Of a DNA stretch of 64,000 nucleotides, positions 48,270 to 57,164 are shown piece after piece. The DNA is from Farysia itapuensis. Its lineage: Eukaryota; Basidiomycota; Ustilaginomycetes; Ustilaginales; Ustilaginaceae. The notes beneath the pieces were generated by a model. That model saw only the letters and a program-made list of their open reading frames with translations, was not told where the DNA came from and searched no databases. The DNA lies in assembly GCA_023212645.1 (NCBI GenBank), contig JALBYC010000006.1, positions 186,001 through 250,000 on the forward strand. Direction: 5' to 3'. The first letter of the stretch is position 1. The number at the start of each line of letters is the position of its first letter. The position numbers were made by a program, and so were the translations under genes.

Positions 48270-49967
48270 CTAGGCAGCATCTACATCGTCATCGTCGTCG
48301 TCCACTTTGTCGCCTAGCACTGTACCTTCCACAATCAGGTTGGCGCTTGGTGACAAAGCGTCCATCTCACCTATCGTCTTGAAGGCAGAGGACAGGTCAA
48401 TCTTTGTCCTAGGATATCCGGTCACCAGGCTAAATCGATACTTGTGCTGGTAATTTGGAGGCTTTGAGCCTGTTTCGGTGCTCAGTTGAGGTAATGCAGC
48501 GGTCTCGACGTAGGCAAACACTGCCTCGACTGTGTCCGTCGCTCTGAACCTTCGTGCAAGCATCTTGCCGCTGGGCAGGCGGAAGCTCAGGCGTGTTGAG
48601 CGTTCCGATGTCGACGGCTCGTCGGGCACAAGGTTTCTGGATGCCCATAGCTGCCATTGGTGCTGTTGACGCTCCAGCTCTTCCTTCTGCTGCTGCTCTA
48701 CGCGTAGTCGATTAGCCTCTTGCATCTTTCTTGACTCTTCCTCGCGCTTCTTCAGAACCCTTTCCGCATCGCGTTGGCTTGCTGCGAGATAAGCTCGGTC
48801 TTGTTCCGCCTTGAGCTCCCGTTCGATTTCTCTGCGACGCTGCTCCGCTCGGAGGCGCTCCAGATAGCTGCGCGTCCGTGGCAACAGCACGTCCGAGATG
48901 TGCGACGCAATGGTAGCCGCAGAGGTTGCCGAAAGCGGCGACCCTTCCAGGCGCGATAAGACTGCGGGGCGTGGACTCGAAGTGGAAGACGCGTGGTCGC
49001 TCGTCGTCCCTCGCCGATTGCCCGTTCTAGCCGGCTGTAGTGCTATGAAGGCAACGAAAGGATACGTGCTGGCTTGTAATGTTGTAGCAACCTGATACGC
49101 TTCTCTCTCCCGGACGTCACCGCCCCAGACTACAAAGTCACCCCTGGACAGCAGATTGACCAGATCGGGATCAAGAAGCGTTGTCTTTTTGAACGTCTCG
49201 ACATCCCCATGTTGTTGACTGACAAGGATCACTGCAAGAATCTTAACTTGCTCCTTGGCCATTCTCAGCGCCTCGTTATAGCCTCCGACGTAGAAGGACG
49301 GGAGACGGCGTTTTGGAGGTGCTTGCAGCTCCGAGGAGGAACTGGTGGCTTCGACTTGTGAAGACGTCTCGGTAGAAGTGGTGCCACCTGTCTCGTCTTC
49401 CAGCTCGCGGATGAACTTTTCAGCACACGTTCGAGGATCACCCATGCCGGTACCCCTCGACCTTCCATCCGAGAGACTGCCGAACAGACCTGGAAAGATG
49501 AATTTGAGCCGTAGAATGCGAGCGAGCAATAGCAAGAGGGATGAAGCCAGAGAAAACGGGAGGGTGAGAGTGGACCAGATAAGCTCTGCCAGACTGCTTC
49601 CACCTCTTGGCGGCTGATGACGATCCGGATACAGCCCGGCACCTCCAGGAGATCGGCTTGGTGCACCCGAACCGGATCGACCCGATCGGAGCAATGGCGC
49701 TGATGCAGATTCATCCATGTCGAACTGTTGTTGGTGCTCGTACTCGGAAAAGGACCTAGCGATTGTCTCGTCATCGGCTCCGCTTCTGCGCCGCTCGGCA
49801 GCACTGTCATCTTCGATCAGCTTGGCGGCTCGGGACACGTCCCAACCTTCCACTTCCAACAGTGTGGCGAGTACGTCTTGGCCCGGCACAGTGCTTCCTG
49901 ACGCCGCGAGCACTGATTCCAGATCAGCGATTGCAGTTTGCTGACTCGCAGTTCTTTCTGATGCCAT
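48270..49967 (-). CDS. UAS/UBX-domain protein, FAF2/UBXD8-like
   Basis: 565 residues from MASERTAS at 49967; the frame above this starts with TTG. Order: N-terminal UBA-like helix bundle (TAIADLESVL ... LLEVEGWDVSRAAKLIED), a linker, one hydrophobic hairpin near residues 130-165 (LTLPFSLASSLLLLLARIL), a UAS thioredoxin-like domain (KILAVILVSQQHGDVETFKK, FVVWGGDVREREAY), an Arg/Glu-rich coiled coil (ERELKAEQDRAYLAASQRDAER), and a C-terminal UBX domain (TRLSFRLPSGKMLARRFRATDTVEAVFAYVE). This is the layout of FAF2/UBXD8 and yeast Ubx2/Ubx3-like adaptors that recruit Cdc48 to ER membranes or lipid droplets for protein degradation. Confidence 0.88.
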   Translation of the reverse strand: MASERTASQQTAIADLESVLAASGSTVPGQDVLATLLEVEGWDVSRAAKLIEDDSAAERRRSGADDETIARSFSEYEHQQQFDMDESASAPLLRSGRSGSGAPSRSPGGAGLYPDRHQPPRGGSSLAELIWSTLTLPFSLASSLLLLLARILRLKFIFPGLFGSLSDGRSRGTGMGDPRTCAEKFIRELEDETGGTTSTETSSQVEATSSSSELQAPPKRRLPSFYVGGYNEALRMAKEQVKILAVILVSQQHGDVETFKKTTLLDPDLVNLLSRGDFVVWGGDVREREAYQVATTLQASTYPFVAFIALQPARTGNRRGTTSDHASSTSSPRPAVLSRLEGSPLSATSAATIASHISDVLLPRTRSYLERLRAEQRRREIERELKAEQDRAYLAASQRDAERVLKKREEESRKMQEANRLRVEQQQKEELERQQHQWQLWASRNLVPDEPSTSERSTRLSFRLPSGKMLARRFRATDTVEAVFAYVETAALPQLSTETGSKPPNYQHKYRFSLVTGYPRTKIDLSSAFKTIGEMDALSPSANLIVEGTVLGDKVDDDDDDVDAA

Positions 49968-50206
49968 CTTGACCGGGTCTTGTGGGATAGTGTGCAAGAG
50001 CCAAAGCGAGTCACAGTGTCGGTGGGACCCTGAGGGCCGTGCTTGGTGAGCCGCTTCAATACTCCGGAACTCGGGTGTTGGTCAAAGGCAGAAAAAAAGT
50101 CCAAAATCGCAGGCGAGAAGCGAGAAGGAAACTTTTTTCGTCCTTCTGAGCGCCTTTTGTCCCACACCGCAGACGACAAGCCACTCGAGCGACGGAGCAG
50201 AAGACG

Positions 50207-53038
50207 ATGAAGTCGTCCTTCAAGTTCTCCAACCTATGTGGTACCGTCTACCAGGGCGGGAATGTCGTCTTCTCTGCAGATGGTAACTCGATCTTCTCTC
50301 CAGTGGGCAACCGTCTGTCCATATTCGACTTGGTTCGTAACACATCAACAACCCTGCCTTTTGAAACACGCAAACCTATTGCACGCATCGCACTCTCACC
50401 TACCAACCAGGCTATCGTGCTGGTCGCCGACGAAGATGGACGTGCACTTCTCATAAACACCCTGCGTCGGTCTCTTCTCGCCCACATGAACTTCAAACAG
50501 CCTTTGAGAGATGCCCAGTTCTCCAACGATGGTAAATTCCTTGCAGTGACGTACGGCAGCCAGGTCAAAGTATGGAAGACGCCCTCTCATCTGGCACGGG
50601 AGTTCTCGCCTTTCATCCTACATCGCACGTATACTGGACACTTTGACGATGTGCTGAGCATCCGTTGGACCAAGAACAGCCGGTAAGTTGAGATTCGACT
50701 CGCAGAGACCAGCAACGAGATGGCCATCCAACGATGTCCAAAACTTACAAAACTGATTTAATGAGTCCGCTGAACAATAGCGGAGAACATAAGCTTATGT
50801 CTGAGGATACACTCGTTGCTGGACTGCCGTGCTATTTCCAGGCAAGGTTGCTGACAAAGTTTGTTCTCGCTCAGGTTCTTCATCACGACTTCTAAGGACA
50901 TGACGGCTCGTCTGTACTCTCTAGATCCTGTTGACGGCTTTCGTCCCAAGACATTCACAGGACATCGTGATGCCGTACTTGGCGCTTACTTTTCGAAGGA
51001 CGAGACTGTCATCTATACTGTTGGGCGCGATGGGTCGTGCTTCACATGGAAGGGAAAGCGTTCTGACGAAGACGACGACGAGGATATGCAGGAAGACGCA
51101 GACGATACAGTCCGCACTGCCCCGACCGAGCTCAGCGGAAGCTCGTCCAAGCAGGTCGAAAACACCGTCGGATTGACGCGGTGGGGCATCGCCGAGAAGA
51201 ACTACTTTATGCAGACGGGCACCAAGACAGTCTGCGCCAGTTTCCATCAACAAGGCTCTTTACTCGTCGTCGGCTTCTCGAACGGCATCTTTGGACTTTG
51301 GGAAATGCCGGATTTCAACTGCATACACACTCTCAGCATCAGCCAGGAAAAGATCACCAGCGTTGCTGTCAATGCCAGTGGCGAATGGTTAGCGTTTGGC
51401 GCACACCACCTCGGACAGCTTCTAGTCTGGGAGTGGGCAAGTGAATCATATATCCTCAAGCAGCAAGGTCATTTCTACGATATGAACACGGTCGGCTTCG
51501 CGTCGGACGGCGCGGTTGCTGCCACGGGTGGCGACGACGGCAAAGTCAAGCTGTGGAATACGTCGAGTGGATTCTGCACAGCGACGTTCTCCGACCACTC
51601 GGCCGCTGTTTCGACAATCGAGTTCGCCAAGCAAGGGCAGGTGCTTTTCAGCGCAAGTCTCGACGGAACTGTGCGCGCCTACGACCTAGTCCGGTACCGG
51701 AACTTCCGCACATTTACGAGCCCGGAACCGGTTCAGTTCACGAGTCTTGCCGTCGATCCGTCGGGCGAAGTGGTCTGCGCAGGTAGTGCAGACACGTTTG
51801 AGATCTACATGTGGAGTGTTCAGACCGGCAAGTTGCTCGACATCTTGTCTGGCCACGAAGGCCCTGTCTCTGGCCTGTCGTTCAGCCCGGACGGCAGTGG
51901 CGTGTTGGTGAGCGTCAGCTGGGACAAGACGGTGCGCACGTGGGAAGTCTTTCGCACATCGCAGTGCGTCGAGACCTTCACACTCAACGCTGACGGACTT
52001 GCGGTCGCATTCCGTCCCGATGGTCGAGAAATCTGTGCCGCTTCCCTCGATGGCTACCTCGCATTTTTCGATCCAAGAGAGGGCAAACAAACCGCGGTAG
52101 TCGAGTGTCGACGCGATATTGCAGGCGGTCGCAAGCTGGACGACAAAATGTCCCGTCGTAACAATGCCAGTGGATCGTGTTTCACTACAATCTGCTACAG
52201 CACCGACGGCGCCTGCATTTTGGCCGGAGGCAACTCGAACTACGTTTGTTTATACGACGTACAAGAGAAGGTGCTGCTCAAGCGATGGGAACTGACTCGG
52301 AACTTAAGTCTCGACGGAACGCAAGACAAGCTGGACAGTCGCCGAGTTACCGCTGCAGGCGCCATCGATCTGGTGGATGACCGGGAAGATGAAGCAGACT
52401 TGCTGGCCAGCGAACGCGTTGATCGTTCTCTTCCGGGTGCGCAGCGAGGCGATGCTTCCAAGCGTACAACGCGTGCTGTCTCGCGCGCCAAATGCGTGCG
52501 CTTTGCTCCCACCGGAAGGACGTGGGCTGCCGCATCGACTTCGGGCTTGCTCATGTACAGTCTAGACGAACAAGCTGCTTTCGACCCGCTGGACCTTGAC
52601 ATGGACCTGACACCTCAATCCGTACGTGAAGCCTCTGAGCGCGGAGAGAGCCTCTTAGCCATTGTAGGCGCCTGTCGACTCGGCGAACGACCGCTGATGG
52701 CTGAAGTGTACGAGAAAACATCGAGTGCCGATGTCATGCTAGTGGCCCAGCAGCTACCGCTGGTTCACCTAGGCACGGTGCTGCGCCTTATTGCCGAGCG
52801 CTTGCAGCCAGCCTCCGCCAGCCCGCACGTCGAGTTTCACCTACGCTGGATCGCCGCCCTTTTCTCAGCCCACGGTACGGAGATCAGATCCAAGGCAAAT
52901 ACCGAGTACGCTCCCGTACTTCGAGCAGTGCAGATGGCGCTCAACGAGCTGCGATCCAACGTCAAACGAGTCAGCGACGAAAATGTCTACTCGCTCCTCT
53001 ACCTCTGGAACGGTCTCAACAAGATCGAAGCGCACTAG
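50207..53038 (+). CDS. PWP2: U3 snoRNP / small-subunit processome protein PWP2
   Basis: Exons 50207-50682 and 50875-53038 with a 192-nt intron (50683-50874) joined in phase 2 give 879 residues. The protein opens FKFSNLCGTVYQGGNVVFS and contains two WD40 propellers (for example GHRDAVLGAYFSKD, GHEGPVSGLSFSPDGSG, SWDKTVRTWEVF), an acidic insert near residue 225, and the C-terminal PWP2/Utp12 helical domain (VYEKTSSADVMLVAQQLP ... YSLLYLWNGLNKIE). PWP2 is in the UTP-B complex that binds the 5' external spacer of pre-rRNA in the nucleolus. The intron is about three times longer than the others here and is highly self-complementary. Confidence 0.96.
50683..50874 (+). other. Structured 192-nt intron of PWP2
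   Basis: Donor GTAAGTTG, branch-like CTGAC at 50851-50855, acceptor CTCAG. An 11-nt perfect inverted repeat pairs CCAGCAACGAG (50709-50719) with CTCGTTGCTGG (50812-50822). Inside lie a hairpin TCCGCT/AGCGGA (50766-50771 with 50779-50784) and a 14-nt palindrome at 50787-50800. Confidence 0.7.
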
Positions 53039-53346
53039 CATTCAGTAACTAGCAAAACAGCTTTCTTACTATTTAGACCCGTGGACTTGTGTGGAGATGA
53101 ACCTGTTTTTTTGCGAGATATCGAGAGATCCGCACGCGGAGTTGAGCGGCGATGTCGGTGATCAAAATTTGAGTTTTTTGAAAACGGGTTGACAAGGAAC
53201 CACCCACACTGTTGCCACACAAAGTGTTGTCCTGCCGTTACCTCTGTTGTGCGACTGGCGTTCTGAGGAGGTTTGCAACCGTCAGCACACGTCCAACTGT
53301 ACGCCCTTCTCGCAAGTTTTGCTCGACGACGTTGATTGGTACGAAA
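53039..53346. other. Spacer between PWP2 and the NAD(P)HX epimerase, with AUG-less in-frame extension
   Basis: 308 bp. From 53182 to 53346 the epimerase frame is open without an ATG and reads like a mitochondrial presequence (see findings). A T7 run is at about 53105. No separate gene. Confidence 0.5.
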
Positions 53347-54147
53347 ATGTCGGAAACGGGAGGTGGCGATGGGTCGTTGTCGTCATCGTCATCGCCACTG
53401 CGCATTCGGTACTTGACCGCACAGGAAGCGCAGCAGATTGATGCGGAGCTCATGTCGGAAAAGGGCGGGTTCAGTATTGATCAATTGATGGAGCTTGCTG
53501 GTCTTTCGTGCGCCCAGGCGGTGTATCAGAGCTACCCGCCTTCCGAGTATCCCAACATCCTGGTCGCTTGTGGACCGGGAAACCAAGGCGGTGACGGACT
53601 CGTCGCTGCTCGTCATCTATACCACTTCGGCTACGAACCGTCAATTTGGTACCCGAAGCAGGGCAAGACTGAGCTGTTTGCCCGCCTCAAGGTGCAGCTG
53701 CAGAACCTCGGTCTGCCGTTTATCGCCACAGAGGACTTTGACGATGTCCTGGGCGAGACGGACCTGGTCTTGGACAGCGTGTTTGGCTTCTCCTTCCATG
53801 GTGAGGTGCGAGACCCGTTCAAGACCCCTCTGGACAACCTCAAGTACGAGTCGCGCGTCGAGTTCGAGTCTCGCCGTCGCATGCCACCCATTATCTCAGT
53901 CGATATCCCCAGCTCCTGGCACGTCGAAGAGGGAAACGTCAACAACGCCTTCACACCCACAGTGCTTGTCTCCCTCACCGCGCCCAAGTTGGGCGCCGCC
54001 AAATTCACCGGTAGACACTTCCTCGGTGGCCGCTTCGTACCGGAAGACCTGGAGGCAAAGTTTGATCTACAGCTGCCAGACTATCCCACCGCCGATCAAG
54101 TCGTCGACATCACAGGCGCTCAACCGCTCCCATCCCAACACACGTAG
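53347..54147 (+). CDS. NNR1: NAD(P)H-hydrate epimerase
   Basis: 266 residues from the only in-frame ATG (53347). YjeF_N domain: YLTAQEAQQIDAELM, FSIDQLMELAGLSCAQAV, ILVACGPGNQGGDGLVAARHL (nucleotide-binding loop), DLVLDSVFGFSFHGEV (active-site Asp), ISVDIPSSWHVEEG and LTAPKLGAAKFTGRHFLGGRFVP. It has no kinase/dehydratase half, so it is the stand-alone eukaryotic form (human AIBP/NAXE, yeast YNL200C). It interconverts R and S NADHX so the S form can be dehydrated back to NADH. A Gly/Ser-rich tract separates Met1 from the fold. Confidence 0.93.
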   Translation: MSETGGGDGSLSSSSSPLRIRYLTAQEAQQIDAELMSEKGGFSIDQLMELAGLSCAQAVYQSYPPSEYPNILVACGPGNQGGDGLVAARHLYHFGYEPSIWYPKQGKTELFARLKVQLQNLGLPFIATEDFDDVLGETDLVLDSVFGFSFHGEVRDPFKTPLDNLKYESRVEFESRRRMPPIISVDIPSSWHVEEGNVNNAFTPTVLVSLTAPKLGAAKFTGRHFLGGRFVPEDLEAKFDLQLPDYPTADQVVDITGAQPLPSQHT

Positions 54148-54244
54148 GCCTCTTCGAGTCCTCCCCGCTCCCCCTTTTCCCCGCTGAAAGCCGTTCTTTC
54201 TCTCGCTGAGTGTCGTCAATGAACATACATGGTGTATTGTGATT

Positions 54245-56839
54245 CTACAGGAGTGCCTCGAGTTCTTGTGGGCTAAACTGATCGAGAAGCGCTAGCACTT
54301 GTTTGTGCGGTAATTGGCCTGCATTGGTCGCACCTGTTGCTTGAATGCCGGAAGTGGATCTTGACGCGAGTTCGTGAAATGTTTTGGCCAGGACCTCGGC
54401 CTTGTTGAGCACGGTGTTGGCGTCAAATTCGCCAGTGAGGGTGTTAAAAAACTGCAAGATCTCGTCGAAATTCTCGAGATAGCGAATAAGGTAGTCACGG
54501 TGGATCTCGAGGAGAGCCAGAGCACAAAATAGGTGGAAGGACTTGCTCGGGCCCCACTCTTCCGCGCTGGGGTGCAATGAGGAAGGCTCTGCGGCCCAGC
54601 AGCATTCCCAGAGAGTCAGCGTATCCCGAAAGGTGAACTCGCGCTTGAAGCGAACCAAGAGCCACCGAAAGCAGAAGAAGAGGTTCAGCGAGTCTGTCTT
54701 CTCCAAGTGTCGATACAGCGCTGGGTCCATGGCCGAGATCAGCTTCTGCAACAAGAGCAGCTGGAACTTCATTCCAGACTGATCGCGGAAGAAGTTGGAT
54801 TTGGTCCGCTCCATCAGTCCGACAAAGCACCAGAACGTCCGTACTTCGTCGCCATCGCAGATAATGTAAAGCGGAGAGCAAAGGTCCGACATGCCTTGCA
54901 CGTAACCGGCCAACAGACTTGGCTCGTCCTTCGATGCTCCTGTGCTTGCATCGGCCGCTGTTTTGCGGGACTCTTCGGCTTCCCAGACACCATAGGTCAG
55001 TAAGATTTCGCCGAGCTTGGCTGTGTGCGGGTTCTTATCTTGGCTCGGATCGGCATCGGGAAGGAGAGCTTCTTTTGGCCGTTCAAACATGAGTTGCGAT
55101 CTGTCTGTGCGCAGGCAATCGACTCGAACACGGTGTTGCTGTTCCAGCATGGCTTCGCTTTGCAACAGCTCGTCGTCTGTCTGCCAGCGTGCCTTTAGGG
55201 TATAATATTCCACCTCCCTTTCGCGCCAGATGGCTTCCCGTTCCTTTGCTGTAGTGTCGAACGGCACAGCGTCGAGCAAGAACGGCCATGCTTGCTTTCG
55301 TGCTTCGTCGGTGAGACTGTTGACAAAGATGCGATGACGTATCTCGCTGCTTGGGTGCAACGGTCGGCCGCTCCGCGGGTCAAAGAGTGAATTCCACTCT
55401 GCTAGGTCCATTGTTGTGTCCCCGCTTGCTGAGTTGACAAGTTCAGACAGTCGAGCTTCCCGCTCGGACGTGGGCTTCGGCAGATCGTACGTCTTTTCAA
55501 GTAGTTCAAACGCGCCAAGTTCGCTGCCCTCTGTACGATCAAGTGCTTCGTCGCCGGCGGTGAGAGTATTGGTGGTGGATGCGCCGATTCCCAGCCGTTC
55601 CTCTTTGCGGCGGTTGCGTTCACCTTCTTCCGCGACCAGCCGTGCCCAGTTGGCGAGATACACTCTGGCACTGTCGTAGTATTCACCCGTGCCACTCTTG
55701 TTGGCTATACTGGATGTACGCCATTCCCACTCTCCGTCGTTCGGGCCAAGTGGAATAGGACCGGCCTGCGCCGAAGACTGCACAGGGCGTGACACATATG
55801 GCCGGGTAAGGGGATGCGAAAGTACCGCCTGCGCACTGTGACGTGTCTGCTGGGTGATTTTGGCAAAGCCAGATAGGACCGACAAGCGAGCGTTCTTTGT
55901 CCACTTGGTGAGACTGTCCATGTCAAGCTCGTTGCTCCGTCTGGGACTTTCTGTGCCTAGAAGAGAGTGCTGTATTGAGCTCATGCTGAAAGGGTCTTCG
56001 GCCAGATCGTGGTTCCACCCGCTGGTCGCAGATCGAGATGGTAGATCCAGAGCGTCATCGTCGAAAATGGGGGTGTTGTGTATCTCCAAATCGGCACGAG
56101 ACGGGTTGACGAGAAAGAGAGATGGTTCAATGGCGCTTCGGTGAACGTTGGCATACTTGCGTAGCTGGTGGACCAGCTCGTCGCCTCCCCAGGTGGGCGA
56201 GGGCGAGGACGGTCTGAGGCTGAGCCTCCTCTGAGCTGGTGATGAGGGCTCGTTGGGCACATCAGGATCGAGGTACCCCGATGGCGGATAGGTGCTGGTG
56301 GAGCTGTGCTTTGCTCGGTGCATGGATAGGATGGTGCTCTTGCTTTCATCGTCGTGAAAGTGCAGGGTGGGCAGCGTGACACCTCCAATCTGACTGATGG
56401 TTACTGTACCGTACCAAGAGCTGATTGTAGGAGTCTTGACGGTGAATCCATACAGACTGGTAAGCGGAAGCGAAAATGCGTAGGTAGAGGAAGTAGGGGG
56501 TTCGGCGATCAGTTCAGACTGAGAATCGTCGTCCACCTCGACAGTATCCAGGCTCTGTCTTGGTGTGCCCTCTGCAGCCCTCGCCGAGGTGGTGTACTCA
56601 ATACGAACGAACTTTTCGAGCTCCTGACGTTGCTCGACCAGACTTTCGGGCAGAAATGACAGCAAGATCTTGGCACCAGGCCTTGCGGGTCCACTTCGTA
56701 CGAGTGCCAGATAGCCGGGGACATTGTGTTTGGCATAGGGGGAAGGGTGGACGTATACTTTGGACTTGGACCAGAGCAGGGTATGCTGTGTGCTCGTATC
56801 TATTGCCTTGCTCGACGGCCCTGCTTGTGGCTCGCCCAT
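54245..56839 (-). CDS. GYP7: Rab GTPase-activating protein, GYP7 type (TBC domain)
   Basis: Intronless, 864 residues, ATG at 56839. The N-terminal part (LLWSKSKVYVHPSPYAKHNVPGYLALV) is the DUF3548/PH-like domain of GYP7/TBC1D15 proteins. The TBC domain begins around residue 495 (RHRIFVNSLTDEARKQAWPFLL) and has both catalytic fingers: the arginine finger in RVDCLRTDR and the glutamine finger in GYVQGMSDL. It continues through FWCFVGLME, FFCFRWLLVRFKREF and LWECCWA. A region between the last two TBC blocks carries extra charged residues. Yeast Gyp7 acts on the vacuolar Rab Ypt7. It converges on the epimerase gene with 97 bp between stops. Confidence 0.93.
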   Translation of the reverse strand: MGEPQAGPSSKAIDTSTQHTLLWSKSKVYVHPSPYAKHNVPGYLALVRSGPARPGAKILLSFLPESLVEQRQELEKFVRIEYTTSARAAEGTPRQSLDTVEVDDDSQSELIAEPPTSSTYAFSLPLTSLYGFTVKTPTISSWYGTVTISQIGGVTLPTLHFHDDESKSTILSMHRAKHSSTSTYPPSGYLDPDVPNEPSSPAQRRLSLRPSSPSPTWGGDELVHQLRKYANVHRSAIEPSLFLVNPSRADLEIHNTPIFDDDALDLPSRSATSGWNHDLAEDPFSMSSIQHSLLGTESPRRSNELDMDSLTKWTKNARLSVLSGFAKITQQTRHSAQAVLSHPLTRPYVSRPVQSSAQAGPIPLGPNDGEWEWRTSSIANKSGTGEYYDSARVYLANWARLVAEEGERNRRKEERLGIGASTTNTLTAGDEALDRTEGSELGAFELLEKTYDLPKPTSEREARLSELVNSASGDTTMDLAEWNSLFDPRSGRPLHPSSEIRHRIFVNSLTDEARKQAWPFLLDAVPFDTTAKEREAIWREREVEYYTLKARWQTDDELLQSEAMLEQQHRVRVDCLRTDRSQLMFERPKEALLPDADPSQDKNPHTAKLGEILLTYGVWEAEESRKTAADASTGASKDEPSLLAGYVQGMSDLCSPLYIICDGDEVRTFWCFVGLMERTKSNFFRDQSGMKFQLLLLQKLISAMDPALYRHLEKTDSLNLFFCFRWLLVRFKREFTFRDTLTLWECCWAAEPSSLHPSAEEWGPSKSFHLFCALALLEIHRDYLIRYLENFDEILQFFNTLTGEFDANTVLNKAEVLAKTFHELASRSTSGIQATGATNAGQLPHKQVLALLDQFSPQELEALL

Positions 56840-57164
56840 GCTGTCTCTTGACCAACTGCTGGTGTTAGTGGGACGTTGAGCAGGCTCAGCGCTCTACGTT
56901 GTACGCTGAACACTGCAGTACGCTATACGCTGCTATACGCTGTGGAAGGCAGTGTCTAAATCTGACACCTCCACTTGAATTTTCGCTTTGGCTGAGCGCT
57001 GATACGGAGCGCGAAAAGATAACGAGCACGTGACGGGATCGCGACAAGGCGCGTGGCGGAAAAAGATGAAATATAACAAGAAAAAGGGCCGAGTTTGGTC
57101 GACCGCACAGAATGACAGCCCATCCAATCCCTCTTCCCTACACCCATCTGACTCGCGTAGAGCC
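56840..57164. promoter_or_regulatory. Shared promoter between GYP7 and the PPC89-like gene
   Basis: Head-to-head spacer of 325 bp. CACGTGAC at 57027-57034. Repeats of GCTATACGC-type sequence (TACGCTATACGCTGCTATACGCTG) lie near 56920-56942. Confidence 0.5.
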
